A stretch of 43,949 nucleotides of DNA from an uncultured Eubacteriales bacterium (GTDB taxonomy: Bacteria > Bacillota > Clostridia > Peptostreptococcales > Anaerovoracaceae): positions 1-43,949 of the forward strand of contig CADCHO010000026.1 of the NCBI GenBank assembly GCA_902801255.1, given 5' to 3'. Each line of letters starts with the position of its first letter. Within the stretch, counting starts at the first letter, position 1. Under the pieces are notes generated by a model. That model worked only from the letters and a program-made list of their open reading frames with translations. It was not told the DNA's origin and searched no databases. A program made the position numbers and the translations under genes. Shown here one piece after another: positions 15,397-23,197 of this stretch.

Positions 15397-16140
15397 TTAT
15401 TTAAATTCACAAATCTTGTCAATGATTTCCCGGACTCCCGGGCTGTCACAGTTGAGCGGCTCACCTTTAAGGCCTGCCATCATTATCCCGTTCTGAGCCG
15501 GTATTTCCGCAATTACAGCACCTTTGTCACGCATGGCTTCTCTTACAATCGCCGCCTGCTCATCATCTGCCTTGTTGATGACGAAAAAGACAGGCTTACC
15601 CAAAGTCTTGCCCATGTCGAAGACTTTCTCGGAAAGATGGATCGACTCAAACGACGGGTCTACGACCATAATTATCACATCAGCGCATCTGTCCAGTCCC
15701 CTGCCAAAATGCTCAACTCCTGCTTCTGTATCCGTGATGACTATGTCATCTTCGCCGGTCTCAAGATTGTCAAGGAACATCTTTCCGGTGAAGCCGATAC
15801 CGCATGCACAGCCTTCCTCTGCCTCAGCGATCTTGCCTATGGCCATCAAATGCAGGTTTTCTTCACCTGTCATGAACTCTTCAGGAATATCTGAAAAGTG
15901 CCATCTGTCGTCGAAGACTCTTCCCTTCTCATCCATCACCCGGTACGCGCCTTTTTTGCCGCCGAAGTAATGCGTGAAGTCTTCCGGCAGATCGAAACCG
16001 AGCTGTCTGTGCAATCCGTAGTTCGACTCATCAGAGTCTATAACCAGCACATTCTTTCCGTCCTTTTGGTACGCTCTCGCAAGAAGTGTTGCTACAGTGC
16101 TCTTACCGCAGCCGCCTTTCCCACACAATATTATCTTCAT
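15397..16140 (-). CDS. CooC-like maturation ATPase (MinD/ArsA superfamily)
   Basis: 247 residues with a deviant Walker A G-K-G-G-C-G-K-S-T (7-15), D-S-D-E-S-N, the switch segment D-T-E-A-G-V-E-H-F-G-R-G and N-K-A-D. Cys111-x-Cys113 in E-G-C-A-C-G corresponds to the metal-binding, dimer-forming CxC of CooC, the ATPase that helps insert nickel into carbon monoxide dehydrogenase. No CODH gene is in the window. It is the third gene of an operon after a radical SAM gene (27 bp gap). A client other than CODH is possible. Confidence 0.85.
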   Translation of the reverse strand: MKIILCGKGGCGKSTVATLLARAYQKDGKNVLVIDSDESNYGLHRQLGFDLPEDFTHYFGGKKGAYRVMDEKGRVFDDRWHFSDIPEEFMTGEENLHLMAIGKIAEAEEGCACGIGFTGKMFLDNLETGEDDIVITDTEAGVEHFGRGLDRCADVIIMVVDPSFESIHLSEKVFDMGKTLGKPVFFVINKADDEQAAIVREAMRDKGAVIAEIPAQNGIMMAGLKGEPLNCDSPGVREIIDKICEFK

Positions 16141-16167
16141 TCCTGATTACCTCCGGACAAATATATT

Positions 16168-17259
16168 TTACAGTCCAAGCAGCGCCTCTACCTGATCTCT
16201 CTTTTCATTCAGAACACATCCTCCCTTGTGGTCATCCGCAAGGATGTCACTGCTTCTGAGAGCCGTAAACAGCCTGGATCTCAGAGCTTCCCTTAACGAT
16301 GTGTCTTTTACGTTTATATCCGAATATGGTGAGAACGGACAAGGCTCTGCTCCTCCATGTGAGTTGATGTGGAAGAATCCGCGTCCCGCAGCCAGGCATC
16401 CGCCGGAGCTCTTCTCGTCTCCCGGGAACGATATATATATCATATCCTGTTTATTCATTCGCAGATCATCTACCCTGTTCGCCATATATTCACGATCATC
16501 GTCAACAGGAGCAAGATGCGCACCTTCATCTGAGACCGGAGTGAATTCTATATAGAATACAGCCTTGCATCCGCGCGACCTCAGGCTGTCAAGAAAGCTG
16601 TCAGAATACACTTTCTCCATGTTCTCTTTCGTGACAGTCACGGATACACCATATATGATGCCCATCTCATGGAGCCTGTCCATCTTCTCCATAACTGTAT
16701 CGTAAACGCCCGCTCCTCTTCTGGTATCAGTCTCCTCGCGTTCGCCTTCTATGCTTATGACAGGCACGATGTTGCGGCACTTTTCAAGAAGGTCCAGATG
16801 CTTGTCAGTCATGAACGTTCCGTTGGTAAATACCGGAAACATGATGTTCTTCATCTTTCCCGCTGATTCTATGACATCCCACCTGAGCATAGGCTCTCCG
16901 CCGGCGAGCAAAATGAAGCTGACGCCGAGTTCCTCCGCCTCCCTGAATATTTTTATCCACTCTTCTTCAGTCAGCTGCATCGATGGAGCGCAGTCAGTCG
17001 TGGCGTCATTGGCTCTTGAATAGCACCCTTCGCAGTGCAGATTGCAGCTCGAAGTGATGCTCGCGATAAGATACGAAGGCACGTGAAGGCCTTCTCTTTC
17101 GTTTTTCGCTCTTCTCTTGTCAGCAACTGCGCATGAAGCAGCAAACTTCACCAAAAACGCACTCTCCCTCGGATCTTTAAGAGTTGCTTTAAGCGCATCC
17201 TTGATAACCTGCTCAACACCTTCAGTCAGGTATTTCTGTAAATCAAATCTTTCGTCCAT
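16168..17259 (-). CDS. Radical SAM protein with SPASM-like Cys-rich C-terminus
   Basis: 363 residues. Residues 1-60 are a helical N-terminal extension; the radical SAM cluster motif is C-N-L-H-C-E-G-C (C-x3-C-x2-C) near residues 72-79, followed by A-G-G-E-P. The C-terminal third has further cysteines (S-S-G-G-C, A-E-P-C-P-F, K-G-G-C), as in enzymes with an auxiliary iron-sulfur cluster. Substrate is unknown; peptide modification or cofactor assembly are typical roles. It sits between a GNAT-methyltransferase fusion and the CooC-like ATPase and is translated from an AAGGGG site. Cotranscription suggests a shared client. Confidence 0.88.
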   Translation of the reverse strand: MDERFDLQKYLTEGVEQVIKDALKATLKDPRESAFLVKFAASCAVADKRRAKNEREGLHVPSYLIASITSSCNLHCEGCYSRANDATTDCAPSMQLTEEEWIKIFREAEELGVSFILLAGGEPMLRWDVIESAGKMKNIMFPVFTNGTFMTDKHLDLLEKCRNIVPVISIEGEREETDTRRGAGVYDTVMEKMDRLHEMGIIYGVSVTVTKENMEKVYSDSFLDSLRSRGCKAVFYIEFTPVSDEGAHLAPVDDDREYMANRVDDLRMNKQDMIYISFPGDEKSSGGCLAAGRGFFHINSHGGAEPCPFSPYSDINVKDTSLREALRSRLFTALRSSDILADDHKGGCVLNEKRDQVEALLGL

Positions 17260-17273
17260 TATAAGTCCCCTTT

Positions 17274-18560
17274 TTATTTTTTAGCTGAGCGAATTGCTAA
17301 AAACGTCGGTATATTCATTTCATGGAGCCGTCCTTCGCCGTTTGTGTCTTCGTACAGTTCCAGCACTGCAAAGCCTGCTTCAAGCTGCCCGCCTATCTGT
17401 TCTTCCAAAGAGTGCGAAAACTGTACACCCGCATCTTCATCCTGAAGCTGTTTCATCTGCTCCGGATTTGCGAGTGGATCGAACGGAAGCGAATTGACTA
17501 TCATCTTTTCTTCGCTGTCCACTATGTAATTGATATAGTGGTCGACTCCGGACAGCAACGACCCACCCGGTTTAAGTACCCTATAGCACTCTTTCCAGAT
17601 AGAACGCACATCCTTGACATAACAGTTTGATACAGGATGGAAAATCAGGTCAAAAAACTCATCTTCAAACGGAAGAGGCTTAGTCATGTCACCTTGTATG
17701 ATCGTTATCTGATATCCTTCGCGCTCTGCAACCATCTTCTCGCTTTCGGTCTGCTTCGAAGAATAGTCAAGCACAGTGCACTCCGCTCCGAGAGCCGCAA
17801 AGATCGGCATCTGCTGCCCGCCTCCGCTTGCAAGCCCCAGTACCTTCTTCCCTTTCAGGTCACCGAACCACGCATGCGGCACCATTTTTGTCGGAGTTAA
17901 CTTCACATCCCAGATTCCCTGCAATGCTGCTGCATACTCCTCATGGCTTATAGGCTTTCCCCATTCCCAGCCTTCTTCGATCCAGCGGTCTATAGTCTCT
18001 GCATTTATATTCTGATATTTTTCCCTACGCATCCATTCTTCCCTGGTGAGCCTTGATATATGCTCTGTGCGTCTGTCCATCATCTTGACCCATTCTGCGT
18101 CCTCATTTGTATATTGATAAGTAAACCCGCACTTTTCCTGTACGCGTCTTGATTTGTCATTTCCTTCGAAATAGCCGCACCAGAGTGTTTCGATATGCAG
18201 GTCCTCGAATGCATACCGAATGATTTCTCTCACTCCCTCAGGTATTAGCCCCTGTCCCCAGAATGGCACGCCAATCCAGTAGCCGATCTCCGCTTCATCA
18301 TCCGGTAAGCCGATGTTGCTTTGCATGCCTACCATCAGTCCGATGCTGCCTATAGGCTTACCGTCTTCTTTCAGGCAGACAGCATAGGTTTCCGGCGCAG
18401 ATAAAACAGTCCTGATTATATAAAGGCTGTTTTCGACACTTGTATGTGCAGGCCAACCCGTCGGAGGGCCAATACGTTCGTCTTTTGCGTACTTATAAAG
18501 ATCCTCCGCATCCGCATCTTCCCATGGGCGCAATATCAATCTATCTGTTTTCAATGTCAT
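17274..18560 (-). CDS. GNAT acetyltransferase - SAM methyltransferase fusion protein
   Basis: 428 residues. Residues 1-165 are a RimJ/RimL-type GNAT domain (L-I-L-R-P-W at the start, [15 protein letters not shown]). Residues 175-428 are a class I SAM methyltransferase ([11 protein letters not shown] near 247, Q-G-D-M-T, then [12 protein letters not shown]). The reading frame runs through both domains with no stop, so it is a real fusion or a very compact gene join. Substrates are unknown. It is the first gene of the operon with the radical SAM protein and the CooC-like ATPase, 14 bp ahead of the former. Confidence 0.88.
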   Translation of the reverse strand: MTLKTDRLILRPWEDADAEDLYKYAKDERIGPPTGWPAHTSVENSLYIIRTVLSAPETYAVCLKEDGKPIGSIGLMVGMQSNIGLPDDEAEIGYWIGVPFWGQGLIPEGVREIIRYAFEDLHIETLWCGYFEGNDKSRRVQEKCGFTYQYTNEDAEWVKMMDRRTEHISRLTREEWMRREKYQNINAETIDRWIEEGWEWGKPISHEEYAAALQGIWDVKLTPTKMVPHAWFGDLKGKKVLGLASGGGQQMPIFAALGAECTVLDYSSKQTESEKMVAEREGYQITIIQGDMTKPLPFEDEFFDLIFHPVSNCYVKDVRSIWKECYRVLKPGGSLLSGVDHYINYIVDSEEKMIVNSLPFDPLANPEQMKQLQDEDAGVQFSHSLEEQIGGQLEAGFAVLELYEDTNGEGRLHEMNIPTFLAIRSAKK

Positions 18561-18613
18561 TTCCTAACCCTCTACCGCTTATTTTGTATATTATTATAGT
18601 ACAATACTTTACT

Positions 18614-18646
18614 ATAAAAAAACGACTGCAGTTTTCTGCAATCGTT
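18614..18646 (-). terminator. Intrinsic terminator of the feo operon
   Basis: On the minus strand ACGATTGCAG, AAAA loop, CTGCAGTCGT, then T7, starting 2 bp after the stop of the Cys-rich protein. Confidence 0.88.
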
Positions 18647-18647
18647 T

Positions 18648-18839
18648 CTAGCGAATGTTCATATTGTGCTGTTCAGTGCTTCCGCAGGCAGCTCCGTTCT
18701 GTCTGTGCCTCGGGCATGAATCTGCATACGGACAGCCTATGCATGTTTTTCCTTTTTTCTTTTCTTTATATATGTATCTGACGGCGAAGAACAGTATCGC
18801 CGCTATTACTATTATCGCTATTATTGTAGCTGCATTCAC
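18648..18839 (-). CDS. FeoB-associated Cys-rich membrane protein
   Basis: 63 residues: one N-terminal transmembrane helix (about 5-22), a basic stretch, then C-I-G-C-P-Y-A-D-S-C and a final Cys. This matches the small family (PF12669) encoded next to feoB in Firmicutes, thought to help the iron transporter in an unknown way. It follows feoB by 97 bp, with a strong hairpin in the gap (18878-18901), and is preceded by GGAGG. Confidence 0.88.
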   Translation of the reverse strand: MNAATIIAIIVIAAILFFAVRYIYKEKKKGKTCIGCPYADSCPRHRQNGAACGSTEQHNMNIR

Positions 18840-18877
18840 TTTACCGTCCTCCTTTCACATTTTTAAATCAGCGCAAT

Positions 18878-18901
18878 GCGCGGCGAGCTATTTCGCCGCG
18901 C
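18878..18901. other. GC-rich hairpin between feoB and the Cys-rich gene
   Basis: GCGCGGCGA (18878-18886) and TCGCCGCGC (18893-18901) form a 9-bp stem with no adjacent T-tract. It may protect or process the feoB message, lowering downstream expression. Inferred from structure. Confidence 0.45.
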
Positions 18902-18936
18902 ACCACGCTTAAGTTAAGAACCTCTATATAAGGAGT

Positions 18937-20952
18937 TTATGCTGTTGCCTTAGCGGCCTTCGAAGCTTTATGAAGCTGATACTGCTCATCAAAGTGTGCT
19001 CTAACTCTTTTGCCAATGAGAACAACTGCTGCGACCATGCATGCTTCTGCGATCAGTCCCGGTACGAATCCGGCTGCGAAGTGTCCCTCAGTAAAGAGAG
19101 TTCCGAACTGGTTGATCAGGAATGCGATCGTGTATCCTGTTCCGAGCTGCAGTCCGATTGCGCCCCAGAGCCATCCCCTGCTCTTCATCTCAGAGTTCAT
19201 AGCTCCGATTGCTGCGAAGCACGGAGGTGTATACAGGTTAAAGAACAGATACGCAAGAGCTGTGACAGATGTAAGTCCCATTGTAGCTGCTACCGTGTTT
19301 GCACCGCCTGTCATGGCAAGCTCTTCTGTATCGATGAACGATGTCAGTGCGTATACAACTGCCAGTGTTCCGACAACATTCTCTTTTGCGATGAAGCCGG
19401 TGATGGCTGCTGCTGCAAGCTGCCATACTCCGAATCCCAGAGGAATGAGCAGTATTGCGAACGGCGAAGCGATCGAAGCGAGGATAGAAGTATTCTCCGC
19501 ACCTTCCTCGACTACCTGGAAGTGCCAGTCGAAGGTCTGCATGATCTGTACTACAGTATTGCAGATGAGGATGATCGTAGCTGCCTTGATGATATATGCT
19601 TTTGCTCTCTCCATCATGGATTTGAACGCGAACTTAAGGCTCGGTGCTTTCCACTTAGGAAGCTCCATGATGAAGAACGACTTTCTGTATTTATATCCTG
19701 TGATTCCCTTGATAAGCAGAGCTCCGAGGAAAATAAGAACCAGTCCGAGGAAGTACGAAAGCGTGCTTACCCAGCCTGCGCCATTGAAGAACGCGCCTGC
19801 AAAAAGTGCGATGACCGGGATCTTTGCTCCGCAAGGGATGAAAGTTGTGAGCATCGAAGTAGCTCTTCTTTCTCTTTCATCGCGGATCGTACGGCATGCC
19901 ATGATAGCAGGGATGCCGCATCCTGTACCAATAACTACAGGAATGACAGACTTGCCCGAGAGGCCTACTCTCTTGAAGATCGGGTCCATTACCGCACTTA
20001 CACGCGCCATGTATCCGCAATCTTCCAGCAGAGCGATCAGGAAGTACATAACCATTACGAGAGGCAGGAATCCGACTACGGCTCCGACACCGCCCACGAT
20101 ACCGTCAGCAAGCAGAGCTGACAGAATAGCCGGGCTGTTTTCAAGCTGTCCTGCTACCCATCCCTGGAAGGTCTCGATCCATCCTACCAGCCAGTCAGCG
20201 ACAAGCGGTCCGAGCCATGCCTGGGATACCCAGAACACGCCCCACATCACCACGGCGAATACCAGGATTCCCGCGATAGGATTTGTCAGGATTCCGTCAA
20301 CCTTATCCGCGGAAGTCGTCTCTGCAGACAGGGTCTTTCTCGTCTCAACGTCTGAAACTATTCCGTTTACAAAGCTGTAACGCTTGCGGTCTTCAGCATC
20401 TACCGCGTTTTTATCGTGCAGGTCGATATCTGCCTGAAGGTATGGTGCTTTCTGCGTCGTTCCTGCAAGCGAAATGGCCTTGGCGATCATTTCTGCGAGT
20501 CCCTTGTTTTCGGTGGATACTGTCTCAAAAACAGGGCAATTCAGCTTAGCAGAAAGTTTGTTTACATCGATTTTTGTTCCTTCCTTCTCATTGATATCCG
20601 TCTTGTTAAGAGCAACGACAACCGGGATACCAAGCTCGAGCAACTGGGTTGTAAAGAAGAGTGATCTGCTCAGATTCGTAGCGTCAACTATATTGACTAT
20701 CGCATCCGGATTTGCAGTGCGGACGTATTCACTCGTTATACCCTCTTCCGGTGTGAACGGTGACATCGAATATGCGCCCGGAAGGTCTACTGCTATGACT
20801 TCCTTGTCACCGGCGAATTCCTTCTTGAGCTGGAATTCTTTACTTCCGACCGTAACTCCGCCCCAGTTACCGATCTTTTCATTTCTGCCCGTAAGAGCAT
20901 TGTACATGGTTGTCTTGCCGCTGTTTGGGTTTCCGGCAAAAGCGATCCTCAT
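18937..20952 (-). CDS. feoB: Ferrous iron transporter FeoB
   Basis: GTPase-linked Fe(II) importer of the cytoplasmic membrane. 671 residues: G domain 1-160 with G1 G-N-P-N-S-G-K-T-T, the segment W-G-G-V-T-V-G, G3 D-L-P-G-A-Y and G4 N-K-T-D. A spacer follows, then the membrane domain with the two gate motifs (near G-T-G-C-G-I-P-A-I-M-A-C-R-T-I-R and I-P-C-G-A-K-I-P-V). It is shorter than E. coli FeoB but normal for clostridia. AAGGAGG supports the ATG. It sits in the operon feoA-feoB-Cys-rich protein, so iron-dependent control is expected from the operators upstream of feoA. Confidence 0.97.
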   Translation of the reverse strand: MRIAFAGNPNSGKTTMYNALTGRNEKIGNWGGVTVGSKEFQLKKEFAGDKEVIAVDLPGAYSMSPFTPEEGITSEYVRTANPDAIVNIVDATNLSRSLFFTTQLLELGIPVVVALNKTDINEKEGTKIDVNKLSAKLNCPVFETVSTENKGLAEMIAKAISLAGTTQKAPYLQADIDLHDKNAVDAEDRKRYSFVNGIVSDVETRKTLSAETTSADKVDGILTNPIAGILVFAVVMWGVFWVSQAWLGPLVADWLVGWIETFQGWVAGQLENSPAILSALLADGIVGGVGAVVGFLPLVMVMYFLIALLEDCGYMARVSAVMDPIFKRVGLSGKSVIPVVIGTGCGIPAIMACRTIRDERERRATSMLTTFIPCGAKIPVIALFAGAFFNGAGWVSTLSYFLGLVLIFLGALLIKGITGYKYRKSFFIMELPKWKAPSLKFAFKSMMERAKAYIIKAATIILICNTVVQIMQTFDWHFQVVEEGAENTSILASIASPFAILLIPLGFGVWQLAAAAITGFIAKENVVGTLAVVYALTSFIDTEELAMTGGANTVAATMGLTSVTALAYLFFNLYTPPCFAAIGAMNSEMKSRGWLWGAIGLQLGTGYTIAFLINQFGTLFTEGHFAAGFVPGLIAEACMVAAVVLIGKRVRAHFDEQYQLHKASKAAKATA

Positions 20953-20991
20953 TTGAAATACCTCCTTGTATATAACATTTCCTTTTATTAC

Positions 20992-21285
20992 CTAGATGAT
21001 GATGGCTTCAGAGAGCATCTTATCGAGGTTGTATCTGCCGTCTTTTATAACGACGATGCAGCTCTTTTTCTTTTTTGAAATCAGAGTTATAGGCTCTCCC
21101 TGATAACAGCCTAATCTGAACAGGAACGAATTCATCTCATCATCATCGGTGTTGATCTCTTTGATGATATAAGTCTGTCCCGGTTCAGCATCCAGCAACG
21201 TCATATTGCCTGCTGCAGTACCGAGTGATTCATTTTTGATCACTGTGCCTGCAGAGTTTTTATTCATTGCATATGCGAGTTCCAT
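20992..21285 (-). CDS. feoA: Ferrous iron transport protein A (FeoA)
   Basis: 97 residues: an SH3-like FeoA domain with L-L-D-A-E-P-G-Q-T-Y-I-I-K-E-I and L-G-C-Y-Q-G-E-P-I-T-L-I. It is a small cytoplasmic helper of FeoB. An N-terminal ~25-residue extension precedes the domain. AGGAGG lies upstream of the ATG at 21285. It is the first gene of the feo operon. Confidence 0.93.
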   Translation of the reverse strand: MELAYAMNKNSAGTVIKNESLGTAAGNMTLLDAEPGQTYIIKEINTDDDEMNSFLFRLGCYQGEPITLISKKKKSCIVVIKDGRYNLDKMLSEAIII

Positions 21286-21303
21286 TATGCTTCCTCCTAT
21301 ATC

Positions 21304-21375
21304 GTTAGGTTTTCTTAACTTTATTAAACATCCTTAACTATTGTTAGTTATAGCTAACCCGGGTTCGTTTGTCAA
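21304..21375 (-). promoter_or_regulatory. feo promoter with two DtxR-like operators
   Basis: On the minus strand TTGACA (21375-21370), 17-bp spacer, TATAAC (21352-21347). A 16-bp imperfect palindrome GTTAGTTATAGCTAAC (plus-strand reading, 21343-21358) covers the -10. A second 16-bp element GTTAGGTTTTCTTAAC lies at 21304-21319. Both have GTTAG/CTAAC-type arms like operators of DtxR-family iron regulators, so iron repression is likely. Confidence 0.7.
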
Positions 21376-21417
21376 GAAAATTCCGACTATTACTGTAGGA
21401 ATTTGTGCAATATAAGA

Positions 21418-21441
21418 GCCCCGGGACATTCATCCCGGGGC
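21418..21441 (-). terminator. Terminator after the SGNH hydrolase gene
   Basis: GCCCCGGGA (21418-21426) and TCCCGGGGC (21433-21441) form a very stable 9-bp stem. On the minus strand it is followed by TCTTATATT, a weak T-tract. It lies 28 bp beyond the SGNH stop. Confidence 0.65.
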
Positions 21442-21468
21442 GAAAGCTCTCACTCAATTTTTTGTATG

Positions 21469-22029
21469 TTATTCTTCAGGTTTTAATACTTCATTTAAGA
21501 TCTCTTCCAGTTTTTGCGCGAATACTTCATGCCCTTCCGGGGAGAAATGCACCCCGTCAAATGTCATCCCTATGCCCCATTCTTCTGAGTCGGCAAACAG
21601 GCATCCCTTTCTGTCTGCCAGCTCGCGGTACTGTTTTCCAAGCTCCTGCGATTCTTCTAGCATATCATCATCCTGTACCCACTCACCACATTGAAGAACC
21701 GGAGGAGAAATAAGCAGGATCTGTTTCGCCACACCGCTGATCGAATCAAGAAACCTGTCCATCCGTTCAGCGATCCGTTCAGCGCTGAGACCTCTGAAGA
21801 AATCATTGGTGCCAAGCATCACAATGACCAGATCAGGTTCATTTATCCTGACCTGCGCAACATATCTGGAATACTCCCGTGGAACCGTCATTCCATTGAC
21901 TCCGCAGTTGATCACATCCCACTTATTCAGGCGGTCTGTCCACCGTACTTCAGCAGGATATCTGTCTCCTAAATATGACCTCGGATCATATCCATAGGTA
22001 TTGGAATCACCAATGCAAAGTATCTTCAT
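21469..22029 (-). CDS. SGNH/GDSL-type hydrolase
   Basis: 186 residues with the SGNH blocks: G-D-S-N (block I, nucleophile Ser9), the Gly in N-C-G-V-N-G (II), G-T-N-D (III) and the D-G-V-H-F-S dyad (V). These are esterases or lipases of broad specificity; no signal peptide is present, so it is cytoplasmic. It starts 2 bp after the stop of the sirtuin-like gene, with AAGGA overlapping that gene's end, so the two are translationally close. The ester substrate is unknown. Confidence 0.9.
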   Translation of the reverse strand: MKILCIGDSNTYGYDPRSYLGDRYPAEVRWTDRLNKWDVINCGVNGMTVPREYSRYVAQVRINEPDLVIVMLGTNDFFRGLSAERIAERMDRFLDSISGVAKQILLISPPVLQCGEWVQDDDMLEESQELGKQYRELADRKGCLFADSEEWGIGMTFDGVHFSPEGHEVFAQKLEEILNEVLKPEE

Positions 22030-22031
22030 TT

Positions 22032-23069
22032 TCAGTCCTTAAGCAGCTCTTCAATAACTGCGTCTATATCGTCATCTATCACAATCGACTTTTCTTTGAT
22101 CTCGGACGCGGTGAACGCCTGACCCTTATTTATTGTTGCATAGATAGCTGCCGGCCAGTCTCTGGTCCAGCTCATGAACGGTATCTTGAAAATTATCGGA
22201 GTGTTGCCGCCCGACCCAAGATCAAGGAAAAGCACTTTCCCCTCATTATGATTCTGCAAAAATTCAGTATATCTGCGGCTTGCCGCGTGCCATCCCTCAT
22301 CCTCCACAAAGCTGTCATCAGCGCGAAGGTTCATCTTCATTGGCTCTCTACTATCCGGACAGTGCGGGATAAGTTCCGGAGGGATGCTCATCCTCAGCTT
22401 ACTGAAGTTTGTACTCCCGTATGAATCTCTCGGAGGCAGCAGTTCTCCCCAGTCAGCCTCATAATCAATCTCGTCACAGCGCCATGCATTGAAGTCACCA
22501 TACATCCTGATCATCTCGGAATCCGGTTCTACGGTCACACCTCTTTTTGACATCACGTGATCAAACCAGAATCCCTGTGACAGCAGCATCTTCTTTACCT
22601 GGGTCTCATTATCATAAGTTTTTTTGATACGGCCGCTCTGGCACTGCCACAGTCCATAGTCGCCCTGAGTATAGAACAGCCTGTTTTTATCTATACCCGC
22701 TCTCTGGAAACAGTGATCCACATTAGTTGTAATGACGAAATAATCCTTGTCATTCAGTAATGAGAGGAGCTTCTTATACGTAGCTTTCGGAGGATCCATA
22801 TAGCGGTTTATGTAGATGTTGCGGCTCCAGTATGCCCAGTTAACAACAGGCTTTTGCTGCATCACCACAAAGCCTCCGGTATACATATCTGAAAACCTGT
22901 ACGCAGTACCGAAATCGCCAAGAAACCTGTTGAATCTGTCTCCATCATATCTGAATCCCGCCGATGTGGACAGTCCTGCGCCTGCACCGACAATAACGGA
23001 CTCAGCTTCGGTCAAAGCAGTACGCAGCTGCTCTGTCTTATTCTTATTTCTGTTTATTTCCCATTTCAT
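22032..23069 (-). CDS. Class M-like (SirTM) sirtuin
   Basis: 345 residues with a sirtuin NAD-binding core: G-A-G-A-G-L-S-T-S-A-G, T-T-N-V-D-H-C-F-Q-R-A-G, and Y-T-Q-G-D-Y-G-L-W-Q-C where deacetylase sirtuins carry E-L-H-G. The missing catalytic His and this motif are typical of SirTM proteins, which ADP-ribosylate lipoylated GcvH-L in other bacteria. The usual neighbours (macrodomain protein, GcvH-L, lipoate ligase) are absent; the partner here is an SGNH hydrolase. The ATG at 23069 has no SD and lies 20 bp after a terminator; a TTG at 23090 is the alternative. Leaderless translation or read-through is possible. Confidence 0.8.
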   Translation of the reverse strand: MKWEINRNKNKTEQLRTALTEAESVIVGAGAGLSTSAGFRYDGDRFNRFLGDFGTAYRFSDMYTGGFVVMQQKPVVNWAYWSRNIYINRYMDPPKATYKKLLSLLNDKDYFVITTNVDHCFQRAGIDKNRLFYTQGDYGLWQCQSGRIKKTYDNETQVKKMLLSQGFWFDHVMSKRGVTVEPDSEMIRMYGDFNAWRCDEIDYEADWGELLPPRDSYGSTNFSKLRMSIPPELIPHCPDSREPMKMNLRADDSFVEDEGWHAASRRYTEFLQNHNEGKVLFLDLGSGGNTPIIFKIPFMSWTRDWPAAIYATINKGQAFTASEIKEKSIVIDDDIDAVIEELLKD

Positions 23070-23088
23070 AGCATTTATATAATAACAC

Positions 23089-23116
23089 AAAGCCCGGTCT
23101 TTATGACCGGGCTTTG
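23089..23116 (-). terminator. Intrinsic terminator of the PTS operon
   Basis: AAAGCCCGGTC (23089-23099), 5-nt loop, GACCGGGCTTT (23105-23115); on the minus strand it is followed by GTGTT. It lies 38 bp beyond the restored PTS stop at 23154. Confidence 0.8.
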
Positions 23117-23197
23117 CTTGGTATGTATTATCATCTATTAATATGGGGGTTGTTTATGAAAGGATCTTCATGATCCAATCAGCATCATCTGTAGTCT

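Noticed and set aside
18970..20380. Two long plus-strand frames of 380-460 codons
   Set aside because: Both are antisense to feoB, which has all its motifs; they show no domain of their own.
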